From Bradyrhizobium sp. 21 (GTDB lineage Bacteria > Pseudomonadota > Alphaproteobacteria > Rhizobiales > Xanthobacteraceae), in contig NZ_JADPJG010000002.1 in the NCBI RefSeq assembly GCF_023073335.1, forward strand, positions 663,881 through 727,880: a stretch of DNA of 64,000 nucleotides, read 5' to 3'. This document shows, piece after piece, positions 1 through 8,649 of this stretch. The first letter of the stretch is position 1; each line of letters begins with the position of its first letter. The notes below the pieces were generated by a model that worked only from the letters and a program-made list of their open reading frames with translations, was not told the origin of the DNA and did not search any database. Made by a program: the position numbers and the translations under genes.

Positions 1-807
1 GCCCCAGCCGAGCCGGCCGACCAGACCGCCGCCTTGCGCGCAGGCGAGCGCCACGCCGGCCTCGACGTGGCTCAATCCGAGCTCGCGCGTGCCGAGCGTG
101 ACGAACACCGTGTTGAGCGACACTTGCATCGCGCTGAACGGCATCGAGGCCAGCGCCAGCATCGCGATCTGCCGGTCCGCCGTCACCAGCGCCAGTCGCG
201 CGCGCAGATTGAGTTCAGGCGGAGGGGCGGCCTTGCCGGCATAGGCAGGCCGCAGCCGTTCAAACAGCAGGGCCGCGAGCAATGCGCAGGCGCCGACCGC
301 CGCATAGCACCAGGCCGGTCCGAACCATATTGCGATCGCGGGCAGGGCCAGCGAGCAGCAGACCGCGCCGATCTGGTTGCCGGTCTGTCGCACCGAGAAC
401 ACGAAGGCGCGGCGCTCGGCGGTCACGAGCCGCCCCAGCAAGGCTGCGCTTGCCGGCGTCTCGGGTCCAAAGGCGAGGCCGAGGCAGAGGCCCGCGGCGA
501 GCAGGGCAACCGTCGAGCCGAGCGAGGCCAGCGCCATGCTGACGACGATGGCCGCCGCGCACAGGCTGGCGATCCGGAGCGAGCCCATGCGTGCGATAAT
601 GCCGCCGCCCCAGAATGAGGCTGGAATTCCGACTGCAAAGACCGCGCACGAGAACATCGAGAGCTGCCAGACCTCGATATGGGCACGGGGTGCGACGACG
701 CCCGGCGCGAACAAGGCGAGCGCCACCAGCGCCTGGAGCGAGGTCATCGCCCCCAGGGCCGGCAGCAGCGCGGGCGCTGGCCGAACGGCCGTGTTTGCGT
801 CTACCAT
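1..807 (-). CDS. MFS transporter, N-terminal part (cut by window edge)
   Basis: Reading leftward from an ATG at 807, an open frame runs to base 1 without a stop, giving about 269 residues of a larger protein. Several hydrophobic segments alternate with short loops. The first is at about residues 21-42, and a charged cytoplasmic-type loop (LLGRLVTAERRAF) is followed by a conserved RQTGNQIG stretch, as in major facilitator superfamily permeases. A second in-frame ATG at 747 is a possible start. It would leave more room for promoters, because the divergent gene begins only 26 bp from 807. The substrate cannot be told from the sequence. The neighbouring hydantoin/purine-type genes suggest an N-compound or its breakdown product. 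Confidence 0.75.
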   Translation of the reverse strand, partial: MVDANTAVRPAPALLPALGAMTSLQALVALALFAPGVVAPRAHIEVWQLSMFSCAVFAVGIPASFWGGGIIARMGSLRIASLCAAAIVVSMALASLGSTVALLAAGLCLGLAFGPETPASAALLGRLVTAERRAFVFSVRQTGNQIGAVCCSLALPAIAIWFGPAWCYAAVGACALLAALLFERLRPAYAGKAAPPPELNLRARLALVTADRQIAMLALASMPFSAMQVSLNTVFVTLGTRELGLSHVEAGVALACAQGGGLVGRLGWG

Positions 808-833
808 GGCGCAGCGCTCACGGGAGGAACATT

Positions 834-1169
834 GTGGCAGGCGGCATCTCCATTCACGCGGTCGATGTGGCGAGCGGACGCCCGGCACAGGGGCTGCGCG
901 TCGAGATCTGGCGGATCGATCCGGACTCGTTGCGTATTGCTGACGGGCGGCTCGGCGCCAACGGCGTGCTCGATCACCCAGTCGCGCGCGGCGAGGGCGT
1001 CTTGGCAGGCGAATATGAGGTCCTGTTTCATCTCGGCGAGTTCTTTGCGGACAGCGACGGCTTTCTCACGGTGACGCCGTTCCGCTTCCGCATCAAGATG
1101 ATCGACGAGCATTTTCATCTGCCGCTGAAATTCACGCGCTGGGGTTACTCGCTGTTCCGGGGCGCCTGA
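834..1169 (+). CDS. transthyretin-like / 5-hydroxyisourate hydrolase family protein
   Basis: A 111-residue protein starting at GTG 834 behind a good ribosome site (GGGAGGA at 823-829). It opens with GGISIHAVDVASGRPAQGL, the N-terminal strand of transthyretin-related hydroxyisourate hydrolases with the active-site His, and ends in GYSLFRGA. The usual C-terminal signature of the enzyme is YRGS, so the final Ser is Ala here and Tyr is Phe. Length fits the family (about 110-120). True HIU hydrolases open 5-hydroxyisourate in purine breakdown. With the altered tail this may be a paralogue acting on another cyclic ureide. It abuts tail to tail with the permease gene that ends at 1170. Confidence 0.7.
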   Translation: MAGGISIHAVDVASGRPAQGLRVEIWRIDPDSLRIADGRLGANGVLDHPVARGEGVLAGEYEVLFHLGEFFADSDGFLTVTPFRFRIKMIDEHFHLPLKFTRWGYSLFRGA

Positions 1170-1985
1170 TCAGTTCGTCAGCCGCCGCGACAGGCCCGTG
1201 ACGCGCTCCATCACCGCGACCAGCGCGACGGTGGCGATGATCAGCACGCCCGATAGCGCGGCGATCGTGACATCGAGCTTGCCCTCGAGGTCCTGCCACA
1301 TCCGGATCGGCAGCATGTCGGTTGCGGCATCGCGCAGGAACAGCGAGACCGGCACGTTGTCGAAGGACGACATGAAGGCGATGAAAGCGCCCGCGATGAT
1401 GCCTGGCCGGATCAGCGGCAACACGATGCGACGGAACGTGTAGAGGCGGCTGGCGCCGAGCACCGCCGAGCTTTCGAGCAGGGTCGGCTCGAGCTGGGCG
1501 AGCGCGGCAACCGTGTTGCGCACGACATAGGGGACGCAGACCACGGTGTGGCCGATCACCAGCGTCAAGGGCGATACCGGCAGTCCGACCAGCGAGAACA
1601 GCATCAGGGCGGCAAGGCCGAAGGCCAGCGCCGGCAGCACCAGCGGCGACATGAAGAGGGAGTCCAGCAGTCGCGCCGAGAGCCTCTGCGACCGCGAGAT
1701 CGCCAGCGCGGCCGCGACGCCGAGCACGACGGACAGGCCTGTCGCCCACAGCGCGACGATGAGGCTGTTCTTCGCCGCGAAGTGCAGCTGCCAGGCATCC
1801 CACAGCTCAGCGTACCAGCGCAGCGAATAGCCGGGCGGCGGGAATTTCAGCGAGAAGCCGCTGGTGAAGGAGACGATCAGCACGACAAGCGATGGCGCGA
1901 TGATGATGATCAAGGCGATCACCGCGACCACGGTCATGACGAACTCGAAGCTGATGGCTTCCAGGGTGCGCTTGCGCCCGCTCAT
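1170..1985 (-). CDS. ABC transporter permease, polyamine-type (PotC-like)
   Basis: A 271-residue inner-membrane protein with about six transmembrane segments. The EAA-type loop that docks the ATPase lies near residues 170-192 (ESSAVLGASRLYTFRRIVLP). The start ATG at 1985 overlaps the stop of the upstream permease by 4 bp (ATGA), a sign of translational coupling. It is the last gene of a leftward operon that runs ATPase (3943-5037), binding protein, permease, permease. The family imports polyamines and other small organic cations or amines. The racemase-like gene upstream in the same direction suggests a hydantoin, amino-acid derivative or similar substrate here. Confidence 0.88.
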   Translation of the reverse strand: MSGRKRTLEAISFEFVMTVVAVIALIIIIAPSLVVLIVSFTSGFSLKFPPPGYSLRWYAELWDAWQLHFAAKNSLIVALWATGLSVVLGVAAALAISRSQRLSARLLDSLFMSPLVLPALAFGLAALMLFSLVGLPVSPLTLVIGHTVVCVPYVVRNTVAALAQLEPTLLESSAVLGASRLYTFRRIVLPLIRPGIIAGAFIAFMSSFDNVPVSLFLRDAATDMLPIRMWQDLEGKLDVTIAALSGVLIIATVALVAVMERVTGLSRRLTN

Positions 1986-2848
1986 CACGCGCCACCGTAG
2001 CCGCGTGACATGCGGCCGAGCGTGGTAAAGACGGAGACGACCGCGAGCACGGCGAGCAGGAAGATGATCGAGATCGCGGATGCGAAGGGCCAGTTCTGGA
2101 GGGTCGAGGCCTGCTGGTAGAGATACATCGGCATGAAAAGCATCTGCCCGCCGCCGATCAGCGACTGGGTGATGAAGGCCGTGATCGCAGCGGCATAGGT
2201 CAGCGTGCATCCGGCGATCACGCCGGGCAGCGACAGCGGCAGCACGATCTTGAAGAAGGTCCGCCAGCTTCCGGCGCCGAGCGAGCAGGAAGCGTCGTCG
2301 AGATTGGGATCGATGCGGCCGAGCGCGGTGATCAATGGCAACGTCATCAGCGGCATCTGCACCTGGGCGAGCGCGATCACCACGCCGAACTGGGTGTAGA
2401 GCAGCCGCAGCGGCGTATCGATGATGCCAAGCGATTGCAACGTCGCATTGATGATGCCCTGGCGGCCCAGGATGACGATCCAGGCGAAAGTGCGCACCAC
2501 GACGCTGGTCAGCAGCGGCAGCAAAACGATCAGGATGATGATGGTCTGCGACCGCGGCCCGACCCGCTGATAGAGCCAGGCGATGGGAAAGCCGAGCACG
2601 AGGCAGACCGCCGTCACCTCGGCGCCGAGCAGCAGCGTCGAGCCGAGAACGCTGAGGCTGAAGGGATCGGTGAGGAAATGGAGGTATTGGCCGAGCCCCC
2701 AATGGAGCGCGGCCGTGTCATTGTGCAAGGAGAGCCAGAGCAATTGCAGCAGCGGTGCGACGAAGAAGACCAGGAAGAACAGCGCCAGCGGCGCTGCCAA
2801 TCCCATGCCGTAGGACGTCACGTCGCGTGATGCCGGTGCTGTGCCCAT
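1985..2848 (-). CDS. ABC transporter permease, polyamine-type (PotB-like)
   Basis: A 287-residue membrane protein. A TTG lies two codons upstream, but the ATG at 2848 has the better-placed ribosome site (AAGGGG about seven bases before). It shows six hydrophobic segments and a binding-protein-dependent permease loop (DDASCSLGAGSWRTFFKIVLP). It pairs with the PotC-like permease downstream to form the membrane channel. Its stop overlaps the next start, and the gap to the binding-protein gene upstream is 19 bp, so one operon is very likely. The substrate is unknown; polyamine-like transport is the family default, not evidence. Confidence 0.88.
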   Translation of the reverse strand: MGTAPASRDVTSYGMGLAAPLALFFLVFFVAPLLQLLWLSLHNDTAALHWGLGQYLHFLTDPFSLSVLGSTLLLGAEVTAVCLVLGFPIAWLYQRVGPRSQTIIILIVLLPLLTSVVVRTFAWIVILGRQGIINATLQSLGIIDTPLRLLYTQFGVVIALAQVQMPLMTLPLITALGRIDPNLDDASCSLGAGSWRTFFKIVLPLSLPGVIAGCTLTYAAAITAFITQSLIGGGQMLFMPMYLYQQASTLQNWPFASAISIIFLLAVLAVVSVFTTLGRMSRGYGGA

Positions 2849-2867
2849 CGCCAAGCCCCTTGTGGTT

Positions 2868-3914
2868 TTAGATCTTGATCTCGCGATTAAAACGCTCGAT
2901 CCAGGCCGAGCGCTGCTCGTTGATCTTCTTCCAGTCCTGGAACACGAATTTCTGCTTCAGTTCAGTGGTGTCCTTGGCCAGCACGCGTGCGATCTCGCCG
3001 CCCATGGTCACCTTGGAATTGGTCGGTACGATCAGATAGGGCGGGTTCATCAGCGTGGTCTGGACTTCCGGCGTGAGCGCGGCCTCGATCAGCTTGAAGG
3101 CCAGCTCGCGGTTCGGCGAATTCTTGACGATGTGGATCGTGGTCTTGAAGGCGATGGCGCCTTCCTTCGGCGCCACGAACTCGACCGGCACGCCGCGCGC
3201 TTTCAGGATCTGGATGGCGTTGAAATTGCCGGGCGAGATGTCGATCTGGCCCTGCTGGAACAGCGTCGCTAGCGCGCCGGGATTGGCGGCCACCGCCGCT
3301 AGATTGGGCTTCAGCTCTTCGATTGCCTTGAAAGCGGGATCGACGTTGGCCTCCGAGCCGCCGCGCATCTTGGCGATTTCGACCAGCCAGCCGGTGCCGA
3401 GGGTCGAGTTGAGGTTGGTGATGCCGACGCGGCCCTTGAACTCCGGCTTCCAGAGATCGGCCCAGGAGGTCGGCGGCGTCTTGATCGCCTCGGGGTTATA
3501 GGTGAGACCGACGACCTGGAAGAACGGGGCGGGACCCATCGGCTCCTGCGCCTCGCTGATCAGGTCCTTGTAGTAGGCGCTCTTCTCGACCGGATAGGGT
3601 TCGACCAGATCCTGGCCGATCGCGACGAGGGCCGGACCGGGATCATGCAGCATGACGTCGATCGGCGGATTGGCCTTGGCGGCATTCACCTTGGCGATCT
3701 GGTCGACCGAGAGCATGGGGTCGAGCACCATCGCCGCATCGGCGTTCGCTTTGCGGAAGGCCGGCACCAGCACGGCCTTGTGCGCTTCCTCCCAGCTTCC
3801 GGTGAAGGTCGCAAACACCAGCGGGCGCGCCTGGGCAAAGCTCAGTCCGGGAAACGCCTTCATGGCGCCGAGGGTGAGTGCGGTCGTCATCAGGCTTCGG
3901 CGATTCAGGATCAT
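2868..3914 (-). CDS. ABC transporter periplasmic substrate-binding protein (PotD/PotF-like)
   Basis: A 348-residue exported protein starting at ATG 3914, with AGGGAG as ribosome site. The N-terminus MILNRRSLMTTALTLGAM has a twin-arginine-like pair before a hydrophobic core and a likely cleavage after FA near residue 26, so Tat or Sec export is possible. The mature part has the extracellular solute-binding family 1/8 pattern (VFATFTGSWEE, GRVGITNLNSTLGTG, LIEAALTPEVQ). It delivers substrate to the two permeases downstream and lies 28 bp after the ATPase gene. The ligand is unknown. Confidence 0.86.
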   Translation of the reverse strand: MILNRRSLMTTALTLGAMKAFPGLSFAQARPLVFATFTGSWEEAHKAVLVPAFRKANADAAMVLDPMLSVDQIAKVNAAKANPPIDVMLHDPGPALVAIGQDLVEPYPVEKSAYYKDLISEAQEPMGPAPFFQVVGLTYNPEAIKTPPTSWADLWKPEFKGRVGITNLNSTLGTGWLVEIAKMRGGSEANVDPAFKAIEELKPNLAAVAANPGALATLFQQGQIDISPGNFNAIQILKARGVPVEFVAPKEGAIAFKTTIHIVKNSPNRELAFKLIEAALTPEVQTTLMNPPYLIVPTNSKVTMGGEIARVLAKDTTELKQKFVFQDWKKINEQRSAWIERFNREIKI

Positions 3915-3942
3915 GTCGAACTCCCTATGGCAAAAACTGGAT

Positions 3943-5037
3943 CTAAAGCGTTGCGGGAAAGGCGTTGGCGAGCGAAGGGGCGAGCGGTGCGAGGCGCACC
4001 GCAGCGCCGCTTTCCAGTGCGCGCGTCGCACCGATGCGCGCCTGGGAAACCTTGACGCCGGAGCCATCGGCGGTCGTGACCTCGTGGACGACGGTCGCCC
4101 CGAGCGGCAGCGACATACCGACCACGCCGGCAAAGCCGGTCTCGTCGCCGACGAATTGCAGATGTTCAGGCCGGATGCACACGGTGACGCGGCCACCTTC
4201 GCTGAGAGCGCCTCCGGCGGGCCGTGCAATGATCTCCGCGCCGGCATCGAGGCGTACTTTTGCAGCGGTACGGTCCGCCGACACCACGACACCGGGCATG
4301 CGGTTGCTGGAGCCGACAAAAGTGTTCACGAACAGGGTCTGCGGGCGGTCGTAGACGTCGGATGGCGATCCGAATTGTTCGAGCTTGCCGTGGCTCAGCA
4401 CGGCGACGCGGTCGGCCATCGACAGCGCCTCTTCCTGGTCGTGCGTCACGATCAGCGTAGTGATGCCCGCGACGCGTTGCAGCCGTTTGATCTCGATCTG
4501 CATGTCGAGCCGCAGATTCTTGTCCAGCGCCGCAAAAGGCTCGTCGAGCAGCAGGATCGACGGCTTGATCGCAAGCGCGCGGGCGAGCGCGACGCGCTGC
4601 TGCTGGCCGCCGGAGAGTTGCCGCGGCAGCCGCTCAGCCATCGACGGCAGCTGCACCAGCTCGAGCAGGCGCTGCGCCTCGCGTTGCCGCGTCGTCTTGT
4701 CGACGCCGCGGGCGGCGAGGCCGTAGCCGACATTCTCGCTGACGGTCAGATGGGGGAACAACGCGTAGTTCTGGAACACGATGCCGACGGCGCGGCGGTT
4801 CGGCGGCAGCGCGTCGACGATGTCGTCGCCGATGATGATCCGCCCCTGGCTCTGTGCGATGAAGCCGGCGATGATCCGCAACAGCGTTGTCTTGCCGCAG
4901 CCGGACGGGCCGAGCAGCGCAATGATCTCGCCGCCCTTGACATCGAGATTGATGTTCTCGACCGCAAGCGCGCCGCTGGGATAGCGGTGGGTGACGGCGT
5001 CGACGACGAGCGAACGCCCGCTTTGTACATCAGCCAT
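3943..5037 (-). CDS. ABC transporter ATP-binding protein (PotA-like, with TOBE domain)
   Basis: A 364-residue ATPase. Walker A GPSGCGKTT is at 43-51, the signature LSGGQQQ at 141-147, and Walker B ILLLDEP at 161-167. A C-terminal TOBE-type region of about 100 residues is typical of PotA/MalK-like ATPases and often holds regulatory contacts. The ATG at 5037 is preceded by GGGAGG. It energises the PotB/C-like permeases of the same operon. A gap of about 110 bp separates it from the racemase-like gene upstream, so it may have its own promoter or share one long transcript. Confidence 0.9.
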   Translation of the reverse strand: MADVQSGRSLVVDAVTHRYPSGALAVENINLDVKGGEIIALLGPSGCGKTTLLRIIAGFIAQSQGRIIIGDDIVDALPPNRRAVGIVFQNYALFPHLTVSENVGYGLAARGVDKTTRQREAQRLLELVQLPSMAERLPRQLSGGQQQRVALARALAIKPSILLLDEPFAALDKNLRLDMQIEIKRLQRVAGITTLIVTHDQEEALSMADRVAVLSHGKLEQFGSPSDVYDRPQTLFVNTFVGSSNRMPGVVVSADRTAAKVRLDAGAEIIARPAGGALSEGGRVTVCIRPEHLQFVGDETGFAGVVGMSLPLGATVVHEVTTADGSGVKVSQARIGATRALESGAAVRLAPLAPSLANAFPATL

Positions 5038-5148
5038 GGTGTTGCCTCCCGTTCCCCTGAGAAAGAAAGCAAGTCTCGTGCCCGGGTCTGCCGCTGGCCG
5101 TGCGATCGAACATCGATTGAAGCTCTCTCATCACCGGCCTCAGCTCCT

Positions 5149-5904
5149 TCAGCTGTCGCGATGCTCGAGCCGGGCGGTAAGCGCCCCGGCGAGACCAATG
5201 GTGGGCTTGGCCGCGGGCCGGCGGAACGTGCCCGCCGCCGCCTTGCGCAGGCGCAGCGCCAACAGCGCCTCGGCCTGTTTCACGGCGGCGACGACCTGAT
5301 CGATGACGGGGACAGGAATCCGGTCGGCGACGCGTTCGGCAAGGCCGGAGAGCGGCGCGCCCGCAAAGATCAGGACATCGGCCTCGTTCTCGACGATGGC
5401 GCGCTGCGCGAGCGCGACGAGTACGTCCTCCTTCTCGGTGCCGACTTCGGAGATCGCCTGGAACGGCGTATCCAGCATGCGGATGCCGGCGCAGCGCTGC
5501 CACAGCCCGTGGGCGCGGACGCATTCCTCGTACCAGGGCCCCAGTGCCTGAGCGAACGTGACGATGGCGAAGCGGCGTCCGGCCATGCAGGCGGTCAGCA
5601 TCGCCGCCTCCGCCATGCCGACCACGGGAATGTCGAACGTCTCGCGCGCGGCGAACAGGCCGGGGTCGCCAAAGGCTGCAATGATTGCGGCGTCGACCTT
5701 TTCGTGCTGCTCGGCGAGCATTTCCAGCGCGATGGCGCCGCCGATCTGCGCTTCGGTGCGCGTCGAGATGTAGGGTACGCCGCGGGTCGCGGTGCAGGGG
5801 ATCAACTCCGTGCCGGGTGAGGCCGCGCGCTGCCCGACGTCCATCATCAGCCGGGTAACTTCGGTGCTGGTGTTCGGGTTGAGCAGGAGCAGCTTCATGG
5901 TCAT
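5149..5904 (-). CDS. Asp/Glu/hydantoin racemase family protein lacking the catalytic cysteines
   Basis: A 251-residue protein with the family's opening LLLLNPNTS (from residue 5) and the AAFGDPG block at 76-82. Hydantoin racemases use two cysteines, one just before FxDPG and one in a C-terminal LGCAG-like stretch. Here the first position is Ala77 and the second block reads IFAGAPLSG (179-187), with no Cys. The fold is clear but two-base racemisation seems impossible by the usual mechanism, so it may be a lyase, an isomerase or a binding-only relative. The ATG at 5904 overlaps the GntR stop by 4 bp, so the two are co-translated. Confidence 0.78.
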   Translation of the reverse strand: MTMKLLLLNPNTSTEVTRLMMDVGQRAASPGTELIPCTATRGVPYISTRTEAQIGGAIALEMLAEQHEKVDAAIIAAFGDPGLFAARETFDIPVVGMAEAAMLTACMAGRRFAIVTFAQALGPWYEECVRAHGLWQRCAGIRMLDTPFQAISEVGTEKEDVLVALAQRAIVENEADVLIFAGAPLSGLAERVADRIPVPVIDQVVAAVKQAEALLALRLRKAAAGTFRRPAAKPTIGLAGALTARLEHRDS

Positions 5905-6611
5905 GCCGCCGTCCGGTCGGACTTGGAGGTGGTGAGGACTTCGAGCAAGGCGGTGCCGGTACGCCGGACGTGCGCGCCGAGCAGGCGTCCGGCCGCTTCG
6001 CCATCGCGCGCCTCGAGCGCCGCAAGAATATCGGCATGCTCGTCGACCGAATTGCTCCAGCGACGGTCGGCGCCAAGCGCGAGATACCGCGCGCGTTCGG
6101 CGCGGGAGATCAGTGTCTCGTGCGCCTCGCGCAGCGGCGTGTTGCGCGCCATGCGGACGATCGTGTTGTGGATCTCGCCGTTGATGGCGAAGTAATCGTC
6201 GAGTTTGCCGTTGCGATGATGACCCTCCATGCGGGTCTGAAGCGTGTGCAAGCGCGCAAGGTCGCGCTCCGTCGCGCGCACTGCCGCAAGCTCGGCGGCA
6301 AGCCGTTCGATGCCGGCCAGCGCCTCGAACAGCTCCGAGATTCCGGCGACCGCGATGTCGGCAATGCGCGGGCTGCGGTTGGGCCGCAGCTCGATCAGCC
6401 CCTCGGCAGCGAGCACCTTCATCGCCTCGCGCAGCGGGGTGCGCGACACGCCGAGCGATTTCGACAGCTTGGTTTCCTGCGTCTGCGATCCCGGCGGCAG
6501 TTCGCCGCGAATGATCATCGTCCGCATGCGCGCGGCGGCGCGCTCATGCAGGCCCATGCGCTTGAGTTTGGGCGGTTTTCGTCCCTTCGGGGTTTCCGAC
6601 TTCTGCTGCAC
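5901..6611 (-). CDS. GntR-family transcriptional regulator (FadR/FCD type)
   Basis: A 236-residue protein from GTG 6611, with GAGG five to six bases upstream; ATG 6557 is an alternative. A winged helix spans residues 20-85 (LHERAAARMRTMIIRGELPPGS, then SLGVSRTPLREAMKVLAAEGLIE, the classic GntR DNA-reading helix). The rest (95-225) is an all-helical FCD ligand-binding domain with the usual scattered His/Asp metal ligands. It heads the leftward operon and faces the Tau/Thi-type importer operon across about 200 bp, so it probably controls both. An imperfect palindrome at 6711-6727 is the best operator candidate. Confidence 0.9.
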   Translation of the reverse strand: MQQKSETPKGRKPPKLKRMGLHERAAARMRTMIIRGELPPGSQTQETKLSKSLGVSRTPLREAMKVLAAEGLIELRPNRSPRIADIAVAGISELFEALAGIERLAAELAAVRATERDLARLHTLQTRMEGHHRNGKLDDYFAINGEIHNTIVRMARNTPLREAHETLISRAERARYLALGADRRWSNSVDEHADILAALEARDGEAAGRLLGAHVRRTGTALLEVLTTSKSDRTAA

Positions 6612-6710
6612 GCGCGCCTCATTGCTTCAATTCATCCTAGCCGTTTCCGGCCCTTTGGCCTGCTCAAAATACCGACGCATGTAGCTGAAAACCATGGCAC
6701 AACGCGCAAA

Positions 6711-6727
6711 TTGTATGCAGCATGCAA
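6711..6727. promoter_or_regulatory. candidate GntR operator in divergent promoter
   Basis: TTGTATGC-A-GCATGCAA is an inverted repeat with one mismatch around a single central base. It sits about midway in the 198-bp gap between the GntR gene (start 6611) and the importer operon (start 6810). FCD-type GntR regulators commonly bind short palindromes like this in such divergent gaps. Position and symmetry are seen directly; the link to this GntR is inference. Confidence 0.4.
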
Positions 6728-6809
6728 AAACCGGATTGCGCGGCGGCGAAGGGCGACCGATGATCTTGCAAGACGCGCGAGATCTCGCGCCTTCGAAGCG
6801 GAGTAAGCG

Positions 6810-7814
6810 ATGCGGACGAGTTTGCGAATGGGCCTCGTGGTGATGGCGGCGATGTTCGGCGGAAGCGATCTCGCCTCCGCTCAGGCCGCTAAAATCAAGC
6901 TCGGTTACGCCAAATGCGCGCACTGCTTGCCGATGTCGCTGATCTCAGGCATGGCGAAAGGCGTCGAGGTCGAGGCGACCGGCTTCAACTCTGGCAATGA
7001 CGTCCTCACTGCGCTGATATCGAAAAGCATTGACGTCGCGCAGGTCACCTACCTCCACTACATCACCGCGCTCGACAAGGGCTTTGACGTCATCGCCGTG
7101 TCCGGCCAGATCAACGGCGGCTCGGAATGTCTGTCGTCGGCGAAGCTGAATCTGTCACCTGAGGACTGGGCTGCCTTCAAGGCGACCGTTGCGAAGGCGA
7201 AGAGCGATGGTCAACCGCTGAAGGTCGCGGCGTCCCGCGGCAATGCGCAGGACATTCACATGCGCGGCGCGTTCCTGAAGCAGGGCGTCGATCCCAACAA
7301 GGACATCCAGTTCATCAACATCCCCAATCCGTCCGACCATCTCGCGGCGTTGCAGCGTGGCGAGGTCGACATGATCTGCACGGTCGAGCCCTTTGCCTCG
7401 CAGATCAGGCTTGCGGGGGCCGGCAAGCACTTCGTGCTTCCCTACGACCAGGCCGCCGGAAATCTGACGAATTTGATCGTCACCCGTTCGGACGTGATCG
7501 CGAGCCAGCGCGCTGGCGTTCAGGGCGTCGTCAGCGCCGTGGTCGAGCTCGACAACAAGCTGCTCGCCGACAAGGGCCCGTGGATCGACGTCATCAACAA
7601 GCTCACCGGCCTCGACAAGACGGTGGCGACCGAGGCGCTGAAAAATGCCTCGCCCGATCCGGCGATCCATCGTTCGCAGACCCTCGCGATCGCCGCGATG
7701 ATGCGCGACCTCAAATACATCTCGAAGGACGTCTCTGCGGAGGCGGAGAAAAACATCGACTATTCGTTCCTGGAGCAGGCGACGGGAAAAGCCAAGAATG
7801 ACCTCGGCTATTGA
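6810..7814 (+). CDS. ABC transporter substrate-binding protein (NitT/TauT/NMT1 type)
   Basis: A 334-residue exported protein with a Sec-type signal (residues 1-25, ending SAQA). The mature start KIKLGYAKCAHCLPMSLI and the blocks TYLHYITALDKGFDVIAVSGQ, FINIPNPSDHLAALQRGEVDMICTVEPFASQ are those of the NMT1/SsuA/TauA class. It is the first gene of a rightward operon with permease, ATPase, an isomerase-like protein and a hydantoinase. The start ATG has GCGGAG six bases upstream. The ligand is unknown; the hydantoinase two genes on suggests a cyclic imide or ureide. Confidence 0.85.
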   Translation: MRTSLRMGLVVMAAMFGGSDLASAQAAKIKLGYAKCAHCLPMSLISGMAKGVEVEATGFNSGNDVLTALISKSIDVAQVTYLHYITALDKGFDVIAVSGQINGGSECLSSAKLNLSPEDWAAFKATVAKAKSDGQPLKVAASRGNAQDIHMRGAFLKQGVDPNKDIQFINIPNPSDHLAALQRGEVDMICTVEPFASQIRLAGAGKHFVLPYDQAAGNLTNLIVTRSDVIASQRAGVQGVVSAVVELDNKLLADKGPWIDVINKLTGLDKTVATEALKNASPDPAIHRSQTLAIAAMMRDLKYISKDVSAEAEKNIDYSFLEQATGKAKNDLGY

Positions 7815-8649
7815 AGTCTCGCCGGCCAAGCCGGCGTTTAGGCTGACGCGGGCGCTGCAGGGGCTGGAACGCGTCGTCGTCCCTGCGTTGCTGATCGCGG
7901 GCTGGGAAGCCTTTGCCCGCAGCGGCGTGCTGCCGCCGGCACTGCTGCCGGCGCCGAGTGCGGTGCTGCATGCACTCGGCGACTGGGTGTTCGGCTTGGA
8001 CGAGACCACGCAGACCTATTCGGGCCATTGGCTGCGCGACGCGCTTGCCAGCGCCTTGCGCGTGTTTGCCGGCTTCGCGCTGGCGAGCCTGCTCGGAATC
8101 CTCGCCGGGGTCGCCATCGGCTGGTCGCGCCTGTTCGAGAAGACGCTGGAGCCGACGCTGCAGATGCTGCGTCCGATCCCGCCGGTGTCCTGGATTCCGC
8201 TCGCGATCATCTGGTTCGGCATTGCCGACAAGCCGGCGATCTTCCTCGTTTTCCTCGGCGCCTTCTTCCCCGTGCTGATGAACGCGATCCACGGCGTGAA
8301 GACCGTGGACCACAATCTGGTGCGCGCCGGCGCGATGATGGGCGCAAGCCAGCGGCAGATGCTGACCGACATCGTGCTGCCGGCCGCGCTGCCCTCGATC
8401 TTCGCAGGGTTACGCATTGCGGTCGGATCGGCCTGGATGCTGACGGTCACCGCCGAGATGGTCGCGGTCAAGAGCGGCCTCGGCTACGTGCTGTGGGATT
8501 CTTACTATTTCCTGCGCTACGACATCGTGCTCGCGGCGATGATCTCGATTGGGCTGCTCGGCTACCTCTCCGACCTCAGCCTCAAGGCCATCATGGCGCG
8601 CGCACTGCGCTGGCAGACGACGACCACCGTGCAGGGCAGGGCCGGCTGA
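7798..8649 (+). CDS. ABC transporter permease (SsuC/TauC type)
   Basis: A 283-residue membrane protein with about six hydrophobic segments. The conserved coupling loop is near GAMMGASQRQMLTDIVLPAALPS, followed by GLRIAVGSAWMLTVTAEM, typical of nitrate/sulfonate/taurine-type importers. The ATG at 7798 lies inside the last 17 bases of the binding-protein gene, and its own stop overlaps the ATPase start (TGATG), so the three are tightly coupled. Confidence 0.9.
   Translation: MTSAIEVSPAKPAFRLTRALQGLERVVVPALLIAGWEAFARSGVLPPALLPAPSAVLHALGDWVFGLDETTQTYSGHWLRDALASALRVFAGFALASLLGILAGVAIGWSRLFEKTLEPTLQMLRPIPPVSWIPLAIIWFGIADKPAIFLVFLGAFFPVLMNAIHGVKTVDHNLVRAGAMMGASQRQMLTDIVLPAALPSIFAGLRIAVGSAWMLTVTAEMVAVKSGLGYVLWDSYYFLRYDIVLAAMISIGLLGYLSDLSLKAIMARALRWQTTTTVQGRAG

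Noticed and set aside
3652..5820. A very long rightward open frame of over 700 codons
   Set aside because: It lies opposite the polyamine-type ABC genes and the racemase-like gene, is rich in Arg, Ala and Asp, and has no motif. It is a shadow of GC-rich coding DNA.
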